From Bacteroidota bacterium (GTDB taxonomy: Bacteria > Bacteroidota > Bacteroidia > JACCXN01), in assembly GCA_947462515.1 (NCBI GenBank), contig CANHPJ010000139.1, forward strand, positions 1-5,611: DNA of 5,611 bases, in the 5' to 3' direction. The position numbers were made by a program, and so were the translations under genes. Positions 1 to 5,611 of this stretch are shown piece after piece. Each line of letters opens with the position of its first letter. The first letter of the stretch is position 1. The notes under the pieces were generated by a model that ran no database searches, had not been told where the DNA came from, and worked only from the letters and a program-made list of their open reading frames with translations.

Positions 1-8
1 TACTTTTG
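1..8 (+). promoter_or_regulatory. Candidate Bacteroidota -7 promoter element for rluF
   Basis: TACTTTTG matches the Bacteroidota -7 consensus TAnnTTTG exactly and is followed by CA, as is common in this phylum. It lies 31 nt before the ATG at 40, so transcription would begin near position 14-16 and leave a leader of about 25 nt. The -33 TTTG element would lie before the window and cannot be checked. The match is short and the DNA is AT-rich, so chance is possible, but its placement just ahead of a gene start supports it. Confidence 0.55.
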
Positions 9-39
9 CATACTTTTAATATTAAAATTTTAAGTATAA

Positions 40-807
40 ATGAATCAAAATAGCACTGAACTTACAAGATTAAATAAATTCATTTCCGAATCAGGATTCT
101 GCTCCAGAAGGGCTGCCGATAAACTTATTGAAGAAGGAAGAGTGACCGTGAATGGCAAAAAACCGGAATTGGGTCTTAAAGTCTCCTCCCAGGATATTAT
201 TAAAGTAGATGGAAAACCTGTTAAAATTACTGATGCCCCTATATATATTGCCTTTAACAAACCTACCGGTATTACCTGCACCACCGAACAGCAAATAGAA
301 GGAAATATCATTGATTACATTAATTATCCCAAACGTATTTTCCCCATAGGAAGGTTGGATAAGCCATCGGAAGGTTTAATTTTTTTAACCAACGATGGCG
401 ACATAGTCAATAAAATTCTAAGGGCGCGCAACAATCATGAAAAAGAATACCTTGTTTCTGTCGACAAACCTATAACAGCAGATTTCATAAAAAAAATGGG
501 CAATGGTATTCCAATACTTGATACAGTTACCCGGAAATGTTTAGTGAAAAAAGAAGGTCAATTCATATTTCGAATAACATTAACCCAAGGCCTAAACAGA
601 CAGATTAGAAGAATGTGTGATTATTTGGGATATGAAGTGCTGGCATTGAAAAGAGTCAGAATTATGAACATTAAATTAGACGATTTAGAAATTGGTAAAT
701 GGCGATATTTAAGCGATCATGAGATGAAATCCATCAATGAACTGATTGCCAATTCAAGCAAAACTGCCGAAGCTTCGCTGGATAAATTTAGCTTAGACGA
801 AGATTAA
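40..807 (+). CDS. rluF: 23S rRNA pseudouridine synthase, RluF type
   Basis: This 255-residue protein belongs to the RsuA/RluB/E/F group of pseudouridine synthases, which convert specific uridines in rRNA to pseudouridine in the cytoplasm. An N-terminal S4 RNA-binding domain spans about residues 8-65 (RLNKFISESGFCSRRAADKL, then GRVTVNGK). The catalytic domain follows. It carries the family motif GRLDKPSEGL at 104-113, so the predicted nucleophile is Asp107, the same number as in E. coli RluF. Further RluF-like blocks are FLTNDGD (115-121), ILRARNNHEKEYLV (126-139) and the C-terminal GLNRQIRRMC (184-193), followed by LGYEVLALKRVRIMNI. These resemblances favour RluF (23S U2604 in E. coli) over RsuA, RluB or RluE. 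The C-terminus is short and acidic (ends SLDED), whereas E. coli RluF (290 aa) has a basic extension. The only in-frame ATG near the promoter is used; no Shine-Dalgarno is seen, as usual in Bacteroidota. The exact target base is inferred. Confidence 0.93.
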   Translation: MNQNSTELTRLNKFISESGFCSRRAADKLIEEGRVTVNGKKPELGLKVSSQDIIKVDGKPVKITDAPIYIAFNKPTGITCTTEQQIEGNIIDYINYPKRIFPIGRLDKPSEGLIFLTNDGDIVNKILRARNNHEKEYLVSVDKPITADFIKKMGNGIPILDTVTRKCLVKKEGQFIFRITLTQGLNRQIRRMCDYLGYEVLALKRVRIMNIKLDDLEIGKWRYLSDHEMKSINELIANSSKTAEASLDKFSLDED

Positions 808-828
808 TCTTCTTGATATATTATATCA
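799..828. repeat. Two back-to-back dyad symmetries after rluF
   Basis: Positions 799-812 (GAAGATTAATCTTC) form a perfect 14-bp palindrome covering the rluF stop codon. After one base (813), positions 814-828 form a second dyad: 7-bp arms TGATATA/TATATCA around a central T. In RNA each could form only a short AU-rich hairpin (for the first, a 5-bp stem with a UUAA loop), and no U-run follows, so this is not a convincing terminator. It could be a protein-binding site or chance in AT-rich DNA. Confidence 0.35.
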
Positions 829-885
829 CCATAGAGAACCCAAAGATATTCCACATAGAAAATTACGCTTACTAAAACTGAATAA

Positions 886-2280
886 ATGTCTCATAAAATG
901 GAGCTTCCCATAGATTTTAAAACCAGAATAAAGGATATACTAGGTTCTGAAATGGAGGCATTTGAAAATTCTTTGACAAGCCCTTCTCCGGTTTCAGTGA
1001 GAATAAATCCCTTAAAAAATACTGATCCTATACCGGTAGATGAACGCATAGATTGGTGTAAATCAGGAAAATATTTAAGCCAAAGACCGGTATTCACCTT
1101 AGATCCTTTTTTTCAGGCTGGTGCCTATTATGTTCAAGAGGCTTCATCGATGTTTTTGGAACAAATACTAGAACAAATTCTAGATTTATCTCAAGATATT
1201 AAAATACTTGACCTATGCGCAGCACCCGGGGGCAAATCAACCCATATTGCCTCCTTGATAAATTCAAAAAGTTTACTGATAAGCAATGAAGTCATTCGAT
1301 CAAGAGTCAATATTTTAGAGCAGAATATAGCCAAGTGGGGCACCCAGAATGTTTTTATCACCAATAATGACCCAAAAGATTTTTCTGCACTAAAAAATTA
1401 TTTCGACATCATTGTTATTGATGCACCCTGCTCGGGTGAAGGAATGTTTCGTAAAACACCTGAGGCCAAAGAAGAATGGAGTATGGACAATGTAAACCTA
1501 TGTTCATCAAGACAAAAAAGAATTTTAGGCGATGTTATTGATTCACTTAAACCGGGAGGCTTTCTCATATACAGCACCTGTACTTTTAATTTGGAAGAAA
1601 ACGAAAATAATATCGACTGGATACTTGAAAACAACCCTGATTTTGAATCAATTAAAATAAATACCAATCCCAATTGGAATATCTTAGAAAATAAAATCAC
1701 CAAAGAAGATAAACTGCTTTACAGCTATCGATTTTATCCTCATAAATTAAAGGGAGAAGGATTTTTCAGTGCTTGTTTAAGAAAAAAAGAAAATGAAAAT
1801 GAATTCCATTCCAACTACAAAAGCAAGCCAAGACAAAGCAATGAGGCCGTCCAGAAAAAATTAATTCCCCTACTAAATAAATGGATTAAAAACCCAACTG
1901 AATATTCGTTTTTGAATCATAATAATGAGGTTTATGCCCTGAAAAATAACCAAGTTGATGATTTCGAAAAACTAAAAAGAATCTTAAATATCAGGCATGC
2001 AGGCATTAACATGGGGAAATTAATGCGCGATGAACTTTTACCGGCTCATTTTTTAGCCTTAAACCCGGCAATCTCTGATGACATTCAAAAAATTGAAGTT
2101 AGCCTAGAGCAAGCCCTACTGTATATGAAACGGGAAGACTTTAATGCTAAAAACATCACGATAAAAGGATGGGCGCTAATAACTTATGAAGGATTAAATC
2201 TTGGATGGATTAAAATACTAAACAATAGAATAAATAATTATTTTCCTAAAGAATGGAGAATAAGAATGGCTATAGATTAA
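886..2280 (+). CDS. rsmF: RsmF-type rRNA (cytosine-C5) methyltransferase, NOL1/NOP2/Sun family
   Basis: This 464-residue SAM-dependent enzyme should methylate cytosine C5 in rRNA; the E. coli homologue RsmF targets C1407 of 16S rRNA. The N-terminal part has SVRINPLK (37-44) and the family signature YYVQEASSM (81-89). The Rossmann core has the SAM-binding loop LDLCAAPGGKST (108-119), then NEV (134-136) and IDAPCSGEGMF (178-188). YSTCTF (229-234) closes the catalytic part. The two family cysteines are present: Cys232 (TCTF, predicted nucleophile) and Cys182 (PCSG, predicted to release the product). After the core, residues about 310-464 correspond to the C-terminal RsmF extension and a PUA-like end, with GWALITYEGLNLGWIK and a final NNYFPKEWRIRM. 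The length is close to E. coli RsmF (479 aa). A second ATG at 898 (Met5) is an alternative start; neither has a Shine-Dalgarno. It lies 78 bp after rluF on the same strand and may be co-transcribed. The exact substrate position is inferred. Confidence 0.92.
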   Translation: MSHKMELPIDFKTRIKDILGSEMEAFENSLTSPSPVSVRINPLKNTDPIPVDERIDWCKSGKYLSQRPVFTLDPFFQAGAYYVQEASSMFLEQILEQILDLSQDIKILDLCAAPGGKSTHIASLINSKSLLISNEVIRSRVNILEQNIAKWGTQNVFITNNDPKDFSALKNYFDIIVIDAPCSGEGMFRKTPEAKEEWSMDNVNLCSSRQKRILGDVIDSLKPGGFLIYSTCTFNLEENENNIDWILENNPDFESIKINTNPNWNILENKITKEDKLLYSYRFYPHKLKGEGFFSACLRKKENENEFHSNYKSKPRQSNEAVQKKLIPLLNKWIKNPTEYSFLNHNNEVYALKNNQVDDFEKLKRILNIRHAGINMGKLMRDELLPAHFLALNPAISDDIQKIEVSLEQALLYMKREDFNAKNITIKGWALITYEGLNLGWIKILNNRINNYFPKEWRIRMAID

Positions 2281-2405
2281 TCGAATAAAACAATGAATAT
2301 CAATTCAATAGAAATATCAAAATAATCCATTAAACTTTATTTTAAGATATTTGTTAAAAATGTGTTAAGTCTAAATTTCTTAAATAAGCTTATTAATTAT
2401 AGAAT

Positions 2406-2413
2406 TATATTTG
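2406..2413 (+). promoter_or_regulatory. Candidate -7 promoter element for the thioredoxin-like/SCO operon
   Basis: TATATTTG matches TAnnTTTG exactly and is followed by C. It sits in the 211-bp AT-rich gap between 2281 and 2491, with a predicted start near 2420 and a leader of about 70 nt. No TTTG is found at the expected -33 distance (about 19-21 nt upstream), so support is partial. The rest of this gap shows no gene and no convincing terminator after rsmF; the only pairing noticed is weak (AAATATC at 2312-2318 with GATATTT at 2346-2352). Confidence 0.45.
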
Positions 2414-2491
2414 CCGAGTATTTTCAAATGAATTAAAATTGCTTTCGATTACTTTTTAAAAAAATTAAAACTTTTCAAAAAAACTGCAGCT

Positions 2492-3922
2492 ATGTATCGA
2501 GTTATTTTATCAACATTTTTATTTTTTGCTGTTTCCATTTTACAGTCATTTGGATTAGGAAAAGATGGTTATTCCATTCAGGTAAAGGTAAGTGGAATAA
2601 AAGAAGGTATGTTTCAGCTGGCCAACTATTACGGGGATAAACAATACCTTAAAGACTCTTGTAAGATAGATGAAAAAGGCATCATCGTTTTTAAAGGCGA
2701 TGAAAAACTCGAGGGTGGTATTTATATGGTGATAACACCTGAAAAAAAATATTTCGAAATCATAATTGATAAAGAACAAAAATTCTCGCTGGAGACTGAC
2801 ACTACCGACTTTATAAAATTCATGAAAATAAAAGGTTCAGAGGAAAACACCATTTTCTATGAATACCTAAACTTCCTAAACCCAAGAGGAAAAGAAGCCA
2901 GCGACTTAAGTGAAAAAATGAAAGGTCTCGATACTACCTCCAAAAAAGCAGAGATAGCTGACATAAAAGAAAAAATGCAAAAGATAGATAACGAGGTAAA
3001 AGATTATAAGAAACTACTGCAATCAAAGTATCCGGGATCCTTTGTGGCTATGTTTTTAAAAGCAATGGACGAGATAGAAATTCCGGAACCTCCTGTTTTA
3101 GAAAATGGAAAAATTGATTCTACATTTAAATTCAGATATTATAAAGATCATTACTGGGATAATTTGGATCTATCCGATGAAAGAATAGTGCGTACTCCAA
3201 TATATCATGGGAAATTAAACAGATACATGGAAAATTTAACCATTCCGATGCCTGATTCCATTAATGCAACAGCCGATATTATTCTTGAAAAAGTAAAGAA
3301 AAATTCCGAACTGTTTAAATACACCCTTTGGTGGATAACAAACACCTACGAACGCTCAAAAATAATGGGAATGGACGCTGTATTTGTTCACATGACCGAT
3401 AATTATTACAAAAAAGGTGATGCCTACTGGGTTGATTCTTTGCAACTACAAAAAATAATTAAGAGATCTGATCAATTAAAACCTATACTGATTGGAAAAA
3501 TTGCCCCTGATCTTAAGATGAAAGACGGAAACATGAAAGAAATTCCGCTTCACAGCGTAAAAGCGAAACACACTATTTTGTTTATATGGGATCCAGACTG
3601 CGGCCATTGCAAAAAGGAAGCGCCAAAGCTTTTGGAAGTTTATAAAAAATTGAAATCAAAAGGATTGGAAGTATATGCTGTTTGCTCGGCAGTAGATCTG
3701 GAAAAATGGCAAAAATTCATTACTGAAAACAACCTGAACTGGATTAACGTATGGGATCCATATAACACGACCAATTTTAGACACATTTACGATGTTTACA
3801 GTACCCCTATAGTATACCTACTTGATGAAAACAAAGAAATAATTGCTAAACGCATTGGTGTGGAACAAATAGAAGAGATAATAGAAAAAGAAGCGGAGCT
3901 ATCAGAAAAAAGAAAAAAATAA
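2492..3922 (+). CDS. Secreted TlpA/ResA-like thioredoxin-fold protein with DUF4369/DUF5106-like N-terminal regions
   Basis: This 476-residue protein is probably exported and acts in thiol-disulfide exchange in the periplasm. A Sec-type signal peptide is evident: MYR, then a hydrophobic stretch to about residue 21 ending near FGLG. No lipobox cysteine is present, so it is not an obvious lipoprotein. Residues about 26-120 (beta-rich, GIKEGMFQLANYYGDK, EGGIYMVITPEKKYFEIIID) resemble the DUF4369 domain common at the N-terminus of Bacteroidota thioredoxin-like proteins. A charged helical stretch follows (about 133-178), then a region resembling DUF5106 (about 180-325). The C-terminal thioredoxin domain starts near residue 334 (IGKIAPDLKMKDG). 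Its active site is WDPDCGHCKKEAP, with Cys370 and Cys373, and the cis-proline is Pro439 in YSTPIVYLLDENK. CGHC is the PDI-type dipeptide rather than the CxPC of classical TlpA/ResA. The stop is 3 nt before the SCO gene, so the two form an operon. The domain names are from recall of the family pattern; the direction of the redox reaction is unknown. Confidence 0.88.
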   Translation: MYRVILSTFLFFAVSILQSFGLGKDGYSIQVKVSGIKEGMFQLANYYGDKQYLKDSCKIDEKGIIVFKGDEKLEGGIYMVITPEKKYFEIIIDKEQKFSLETDTTDFIKFMKIKGSEENTIFYEYLNFLNPRGKEASDLSEKMKGLDTTSKKAEIADIKEKMQKIDNEVKDYKKLLQSKYPGSFVAMFLKAMDEIEIPEPPVLENGKIDSTFKFRYYKDHYWDNLDLSDERIVRTPIYHGKLNRYMENLTIPMPDSINATADIILEKVKKNSELFKYTLWWITNTYERSKIMGMDAVFVHMTDNYYKKGDAYWVDSLQLQKIIKRSDQLKPILIGKIAPDLKMKDGNMKEIPLHSVKAKHTILFIWDPDCGHCKKEAPKLLEVYKKLKSKGLEVYAVCSAVDLEKWQKFITENNLNWINVWDPYNTTNFRHIYDVYSTPIVYLLDENKEIIAKRIGVEQIEEIIEKEAELSEKRKK

Positions 3923-3925
3923 ATA

Positions 3926-4588
3926 ATGAAAAGAAGCGGATTAATAACGATAGGAGCCTTTATTTTAATCTTCATTGGTGGTATATCCGCTTCTTATCAA
4001 TTGCTTAAACCCAAGCAGACATTAAAAATTTACAAACCCTCGGATATAAATCCCAAACTGGTTGATGAGGCAATTAGAAATACCAATGGTGAACATACCA
4101 TTGCTCCCTTTTCCCTTTTGAATCAAAATGGTAAAATCATAACAGAAAAAGATTTAGATGGCAAAATCTATGTAGCCGATTTTTTCTTTACCACATGCCC
4201 CTCTATTTGTCCTACCATGTCCAAGCAAATGTTGAGGGTTTTCGATGAGTTCAAGGACAACCAAAAAATAATGCTCCTCTCTCATACAGTAATGCCTGAA
4301 GTGGATTCTGTAGCTGTTTTAAAGGAATATGCCCTTAGGTATGGAATCGATTCCGACAATAAATGGTTGTTTTTGACAGGAGATAAAAAAGAAATTTATC
4401 AACTGGCTCGTAAATCCTACTTTGCTGCCATAAATGAAGGTAATGGCGATAAAGATGATTTTATTCATACCGAAAACTTTGTGCTTATTGATACTAAAAA
4501 GCGAATCAGAGGTTTTTACGATGGCACAAACAAAGAAGAAGTAGAAAAGTTAATTGAGGATATCCATATTCTACTTGAGGATAATTAA
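3926..4588 (+). CDS. SCO1/SenC family copper chaperone-like protein
   Basis: This 220-residue protein is of the SCO family, membrane-anchored thioredoxin-fold proteins that bind copper and help mature the CuA centre of cytochrome c oxidase, or act as thiol reductases. Residues 1-4 (MKRS) and a hydrophobic segment at about 5-26 form an uncleaved N-terminal anchor, which places the rest outside the cytoplasmic membrane. The fold begins near HTIAPFSLLNQNGK (57-70). The copper site is complete: CPSIC with Cys91 and Cys95, and the distal His181 in DFIHTENFVLID. LSHTVMPEVDS (118-128), GDKKEIYQLARKSYFA (152-167) and IRGFYDGT (194-201) are also typical of Bacteroidota SCO proteins. The start lies 3 nt after the stop of the thioredoxin-like gene, so the two should be translated from one mRNA. 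That neighbour may keep the SCO cysteines reduced; this is inference. No cytochrome oxidase gene is in the window, so the link to oxidase assembly rests on family knowledge. Confidence 0.93.
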   Translation: MKRSGLITIGAFILIFIGGISASYQLLKPKQTLKIYKPSDINPKLVDEAIRNTNGEHTIAPFSLLNQNGKIITEKDLDGKIYVADFFFTTCPSICPTMSKQMLRVFDEFKDNQKIMLLSHTVMPEVDSVAVLKEYALRYGIDSDNKWLFLTGDKKEIYQLARKSYFAAINEGNGDKDDFIHTENFVLIDTKKRIRGFYDGTNKEEVEKLIEDIHILLEDN

Positions 4589-4623
4589 TTCTCAGTAAGC
4601 TTTTTTCTAGAAATGACAATAAA

Positions 4624-4653
4624 AAAAGAATCCCGGTAAACCGGGATTCTTTT
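4624..4653. terminator. Bidirectional rho-independent terminator between convergent genes
   Basis: A perfect 13-bp stem (4624-4636 with 4641-4653, core AATCCCGG/CCGGGATT) encloses a TAAA loop. On the + strand the 3' arm ends in TTTT after the SCO gene. On the minus strand the run of seven A at 4621-4627 becomes a T7 tract after the cold-shock gene. The hairpin therefore serves both convergent transcripts, with the better U-tract in the minus direction. The GC-rich core stands out against the AT-rich surroundings. Confidence 0.92.
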
Positions 4654-4686
4654 ATAACAAAATTAAAATTTAGGAAATATTTAAAA

Positions 4687-4878
4687 CTAAGCTAGTTTTA
4701 CATTTACTGCATTTAATCCTTTTCTTCCTTCTTGAAGATCGTAAAAAACAGAGTCATTTTCTCTAACCTCGTCAATCAAACCAGATACGTGTACAAAGTA
4801 CTCTTTATCTGATTCTACGTCTTTAATAAATCCAAAACCTTTAGTTTCGTTGAAGAATTTTACTTTACCTTCTTTCAT
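4687..4878 (-). CDS. Cold-shock-domain protein (CspA family)
   Basis: This 63-residue protein is a single cold-shock domain, an OB-fold that binds single-stranded RNA and DNA and acts as an RNA chaperone or in nucleic-acid melting in the cytoplasm. It has the usual opening (GKVKFFNETKGFGFI) containing RNP1 (KGFGFI, 13-18) and RNP2 (YFVHVS, 27-32). Phe15, Phe17, Phe28 and His30 of the nucleic-acid-binding face are kept, while the aromatic after the His (Phe in CspA/CspB) is Val31. The ending GRKGLNAVNVKLA is like other Bacteroidota members. The length is slightly under the 66-70 aa of E. coli and Bacillus Csps. The gene is monocistronic: it has its own promoter at 4919-4950 and a strong terminator 34 nt after its stop. 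Whether it is cold-induced cannot be read from the sequence, since many Csp paralogues are constitutive. Confidence 0.95.
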   Translation of the reverse strand: MKEGKVKFFNETKGFGFIKDVESDKEYFVHVSGLIDEVRENDSVFYDLQEGRKGLNAVNVKLA

Positions 4879-4918
4879 TGCAATTTTTTAATTAGTTGAT
4901 TTGTTGTTCTTATTATAA

Positions 4919-4950
4919 CAAATATAACCATAAATTTGTTCTGTAACAAA
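4919..4950 (-). promoter_or_regulatory. Bacteroidota-type promoter for the cold-shock gene
   Basis: On the minus strand, a -33 element TTTG (4950-4947) and a -7 element TATATTTG (4926-4919) are separated by 20 nt. This fits the Bacteroidota consensus TTTG-N(about 19-21)-TAnnTTTG. Transcription should start near 4912, giving a leader of about 34 nt before the ATG at 4878. The leader holds no Shine-Dalgarno. This is the best-formed promoter in the window. Confidence 0.7.
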
Positions 4951-4998
4951 TAAGTTAAACTGGGCGCGATTTATATTTGAGGCCAAGTTAAAGTATAA

Positions 4999-5403
4999 TT
5001 AATTGCTTTGGGGATTAAAGGCACTCATAACAGTTTGTTTTAAATGCTCAAAACCCCAAGGCTTGGAAAAACATTCCTCTAATCCTATCTTACTTTTAAA
5101 ATCTGCAATTTTATCCAGATCAGCTTGTCCGGTTAGAATCATCTTTTTTGATGATGGAAATTTTTCATGCGCCAAGGCCAATAGATCTGTCCCCTTCATA
5201 TCTTCCAAATTATAATCGGAGATGATAACTTGCAAATCGATGTTATTTTGAAAACAATAATCTATAATCTCTATCGACTCTTCTCCGGAAGAGGCTGCCT
5301 CTAAAATGATTTCTTCATCGAGAAACCTGCCAAGCTGGGCACGTAATGATTCCAAAATGATGAATTCATCATCGACAATTAAAATTGCTTTTTTAGTTTC
5401 CAT
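4999..5403 (-). CDS. Single-domain response regulator (receiver domain only)
   Basis: This 134-residue protein is a CheY-like receiver domain with no output domain, so it should act through phosphorylation and protein-protein contact, or as an intermediate in a phosphorelay. The acidic pocket is Asp11-Asp12 in ILIVDDE, the phosphoacceptor is Asp63 in IISDYNLEDMKG, the switch Thr is Thr91 in LTGQ, and the conserved lysine is Lys114 in SKPW. All catalytic positions are therefore intact. The LTGQ plus KPW combination resembles receiver domains found with hybrid kinases and RpfG/HD-GYP regulators. The start codon (5403-5401) lies inside the end of the upstream receiver gene, an 11-nt overlap in another frame, so translation is probably coupled. 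The stop is 120 bp before the cold-shock start codon, and no terminator hairpin is visible in that gap. The partner kinase and the process controlled are not known from this window. Confidence 0.92.
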   Translation of the reverse strand: METKKAILIVDDEFIILESLRAQLGRFLDEEIILEAASSGEESIEIIDYCFQNNIDLQVIISDYNLEDMKGTDLLALAHEKFPSSKKMILTGQADLDKIADFKSKIGLEECFSKPWGFEHLKQTVMSAFNPQSN

Positions 5404-5611
5404 GTAGCATGAGTTTGTTCAAAAGTGAAAATAAATCGTCTTCTTTCCAAGGTTTTTGAATCACCTTTATTACCATTTGCTTGTTTACCAGCTCTGTCGA
5501 TAATTCTGAAGAAATCTGTCCTGTCAACATCACTATATTAATCGACGGAAATTTAATTTTGAGCCTATGTGCAAACTCATCACCTTTCATTCCAGGCATG
5601 CTATAATCAGA
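5393..5611 (-). CDS. Receiver-domain protein, C-terminal part only (gene runs off the window)
   Basis: The reading frame is open to the window edge and translates to SDYSMPGMKGDEF at its visible beginning. The residues before the first in-frame Met are still receiver sequence, so the true start lies upstream, outside the window. The Asp of SDYSMPGMKG is the predicted phosphoacceptor, followed by VMLTGQ (switch Thr) and IQKPW (conserved Lys). The domain ends LLNKLMLHGN, and the protein stops right after it with no output domain. It could be the terminal receiver of a hybrid histidine kinase or a second stand-alone response regulator; the visible part cannot decide. The order and KPW signature match the downstream gene, which it overlaps by 11 nt, so the two are likely in one operon read toward lower coordinates. 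Confidence 0.9.
   Translation of the reverse strand, partial: SDYSMPGMKGDEFAHRLKIKFPSINIVMLTGQISSELSTELVNKQMVIKVIQKPWKEDDLFSLLNKLMLHGN

Noticed and set aside
10..37. Possible AU hairpin (ATACTT with AAGTAT) in the rluF leader
   Set aside because: The stem is only 6 AU-rich pairs with a 16-nt loop; it is too weak to call a regulatory structure.
45..311. Minus-strand open frames opposite rluF
   Set aside because: They are shadows of the S4 domain and catalytic region of rluF, with no promoter or recognisable protein features.
1398..1703. Minus-strand open frame of 101 codons inside rsmF
   Set aside because: It is antisense to the catalytic core of a clearly real methyltransferase and resembles no family.
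2555..2779. Minus-strand open frame of 74 codons opposite the start of the thioredoxin-like gene
   Set aside because: It is Phe/Ile/Tyr-rich as expected for the complement of Lys/Glu-rich coding DNA and is not a recognisable protein.
4604..4613. Palindrome TTTCTAGAAA after the SCO gene
   Set aside because: It is only 10 bp, has no loop, and sits next to a much stronger terminator; chance is the simplest explanation.
4931..4979. Two plus-strand TAnnTTTG matches (TAAATTTG at 4931-4938, TATATTTG at 4972-4979) that would transcribe antisense to the receiver genes
   Set aside because: Neither has a TTTG at the -33 distance, no + strand gene follows, and the motif is frequent by chance in this AT-rich gap.
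5003..5215. Plus-strand open frame of 70 codons
   Set aside because: It lies wholly opposite the receiver gene, whose protein has all catalytic residues; the + strand translation shows no recognisable domain.
1..5611. Search for a CRISPR array, tRNA, insertion sequence, defence or toxin-antitoxin genes
   Set aside because: No spaced repeats, cloverleaf-like sequence, transposase motif or terminal inverted repeats were seen; the identified genes are housekeeping, respiratory/redox or signalling types.

Overview
The window looks like an ordinary chromosomal stretch from an AT-rich member of the phylum Bacteroidota. Three things point there: TAnnTTTG-type -7 promoter elements, no Shine-Dalgarno sequence ahead of the starts, and protein types typical of the phylum (a DUF4369-like thioredoxin fold lipoprotein relative, an RsmF-type methyltransferase, and an SCO protein with a 'YVADFFFTTCPSICPTM' core). 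Genus and family cannot be fixed from the sequence alone; a marine Bacteroidales/Marinilabiliales-like organism is only a guess.

Layout. Positions 1-2280 on the + strand hold two rRNA modification genes: an RluF-type 23S rRNA pseudouridine synthase (40-807), with a -7 promoter element at the very start of the window, and an RsmF-type NOL1/NOP2/Sun m5C methyltransferase (886-2280). They are separated by 78 bp containing two adjacent short dyad symmetries. After a 211-bp AT-rich gap with a candidate promoter, positions 2492-4588 hold a two-gene + strand operon with a 3-nt gap. The first gene encodes a secreted TlpA/ResA-like thioredoxin-fold protein with a CGHC active site. The second encodes a membrane-anchored SCO1/SenC copper chaperone-like protein. 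Together they suggest thiol-redox and copper handling outside the inner membrane, plausibly for cytochrome oxidase CuA maturation.

A strong bidirectional hairpin terminator (4624-4653) separates this operon from a convergent, minus-strand block. That block contains a 63-aa cold-shock-domain protein (4687-4878) with a well-formed Bacteroidota promoter (TTTG-N20-TATATTTG). Upstream of it, two receiver-domain genes overlap by 11 nt. The complete one (4999-5403) is a single-domain response regulator. The other (5393 to the window edge) is the C-terminal part of a receiver domain whose gene continues outside the window, possibly a hybrid histidine kinase.

No mobile element, CRISPR array, tRNA/rRNA gene or clearly novel system is visible. 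All intergenic gaps are under 300 bp. The most interesting points are the TlpA-like/SCO pairing with a PDI-type CGHC motif, the overlapping output-less receiver domains, and the back-to-back dyads after rluF.
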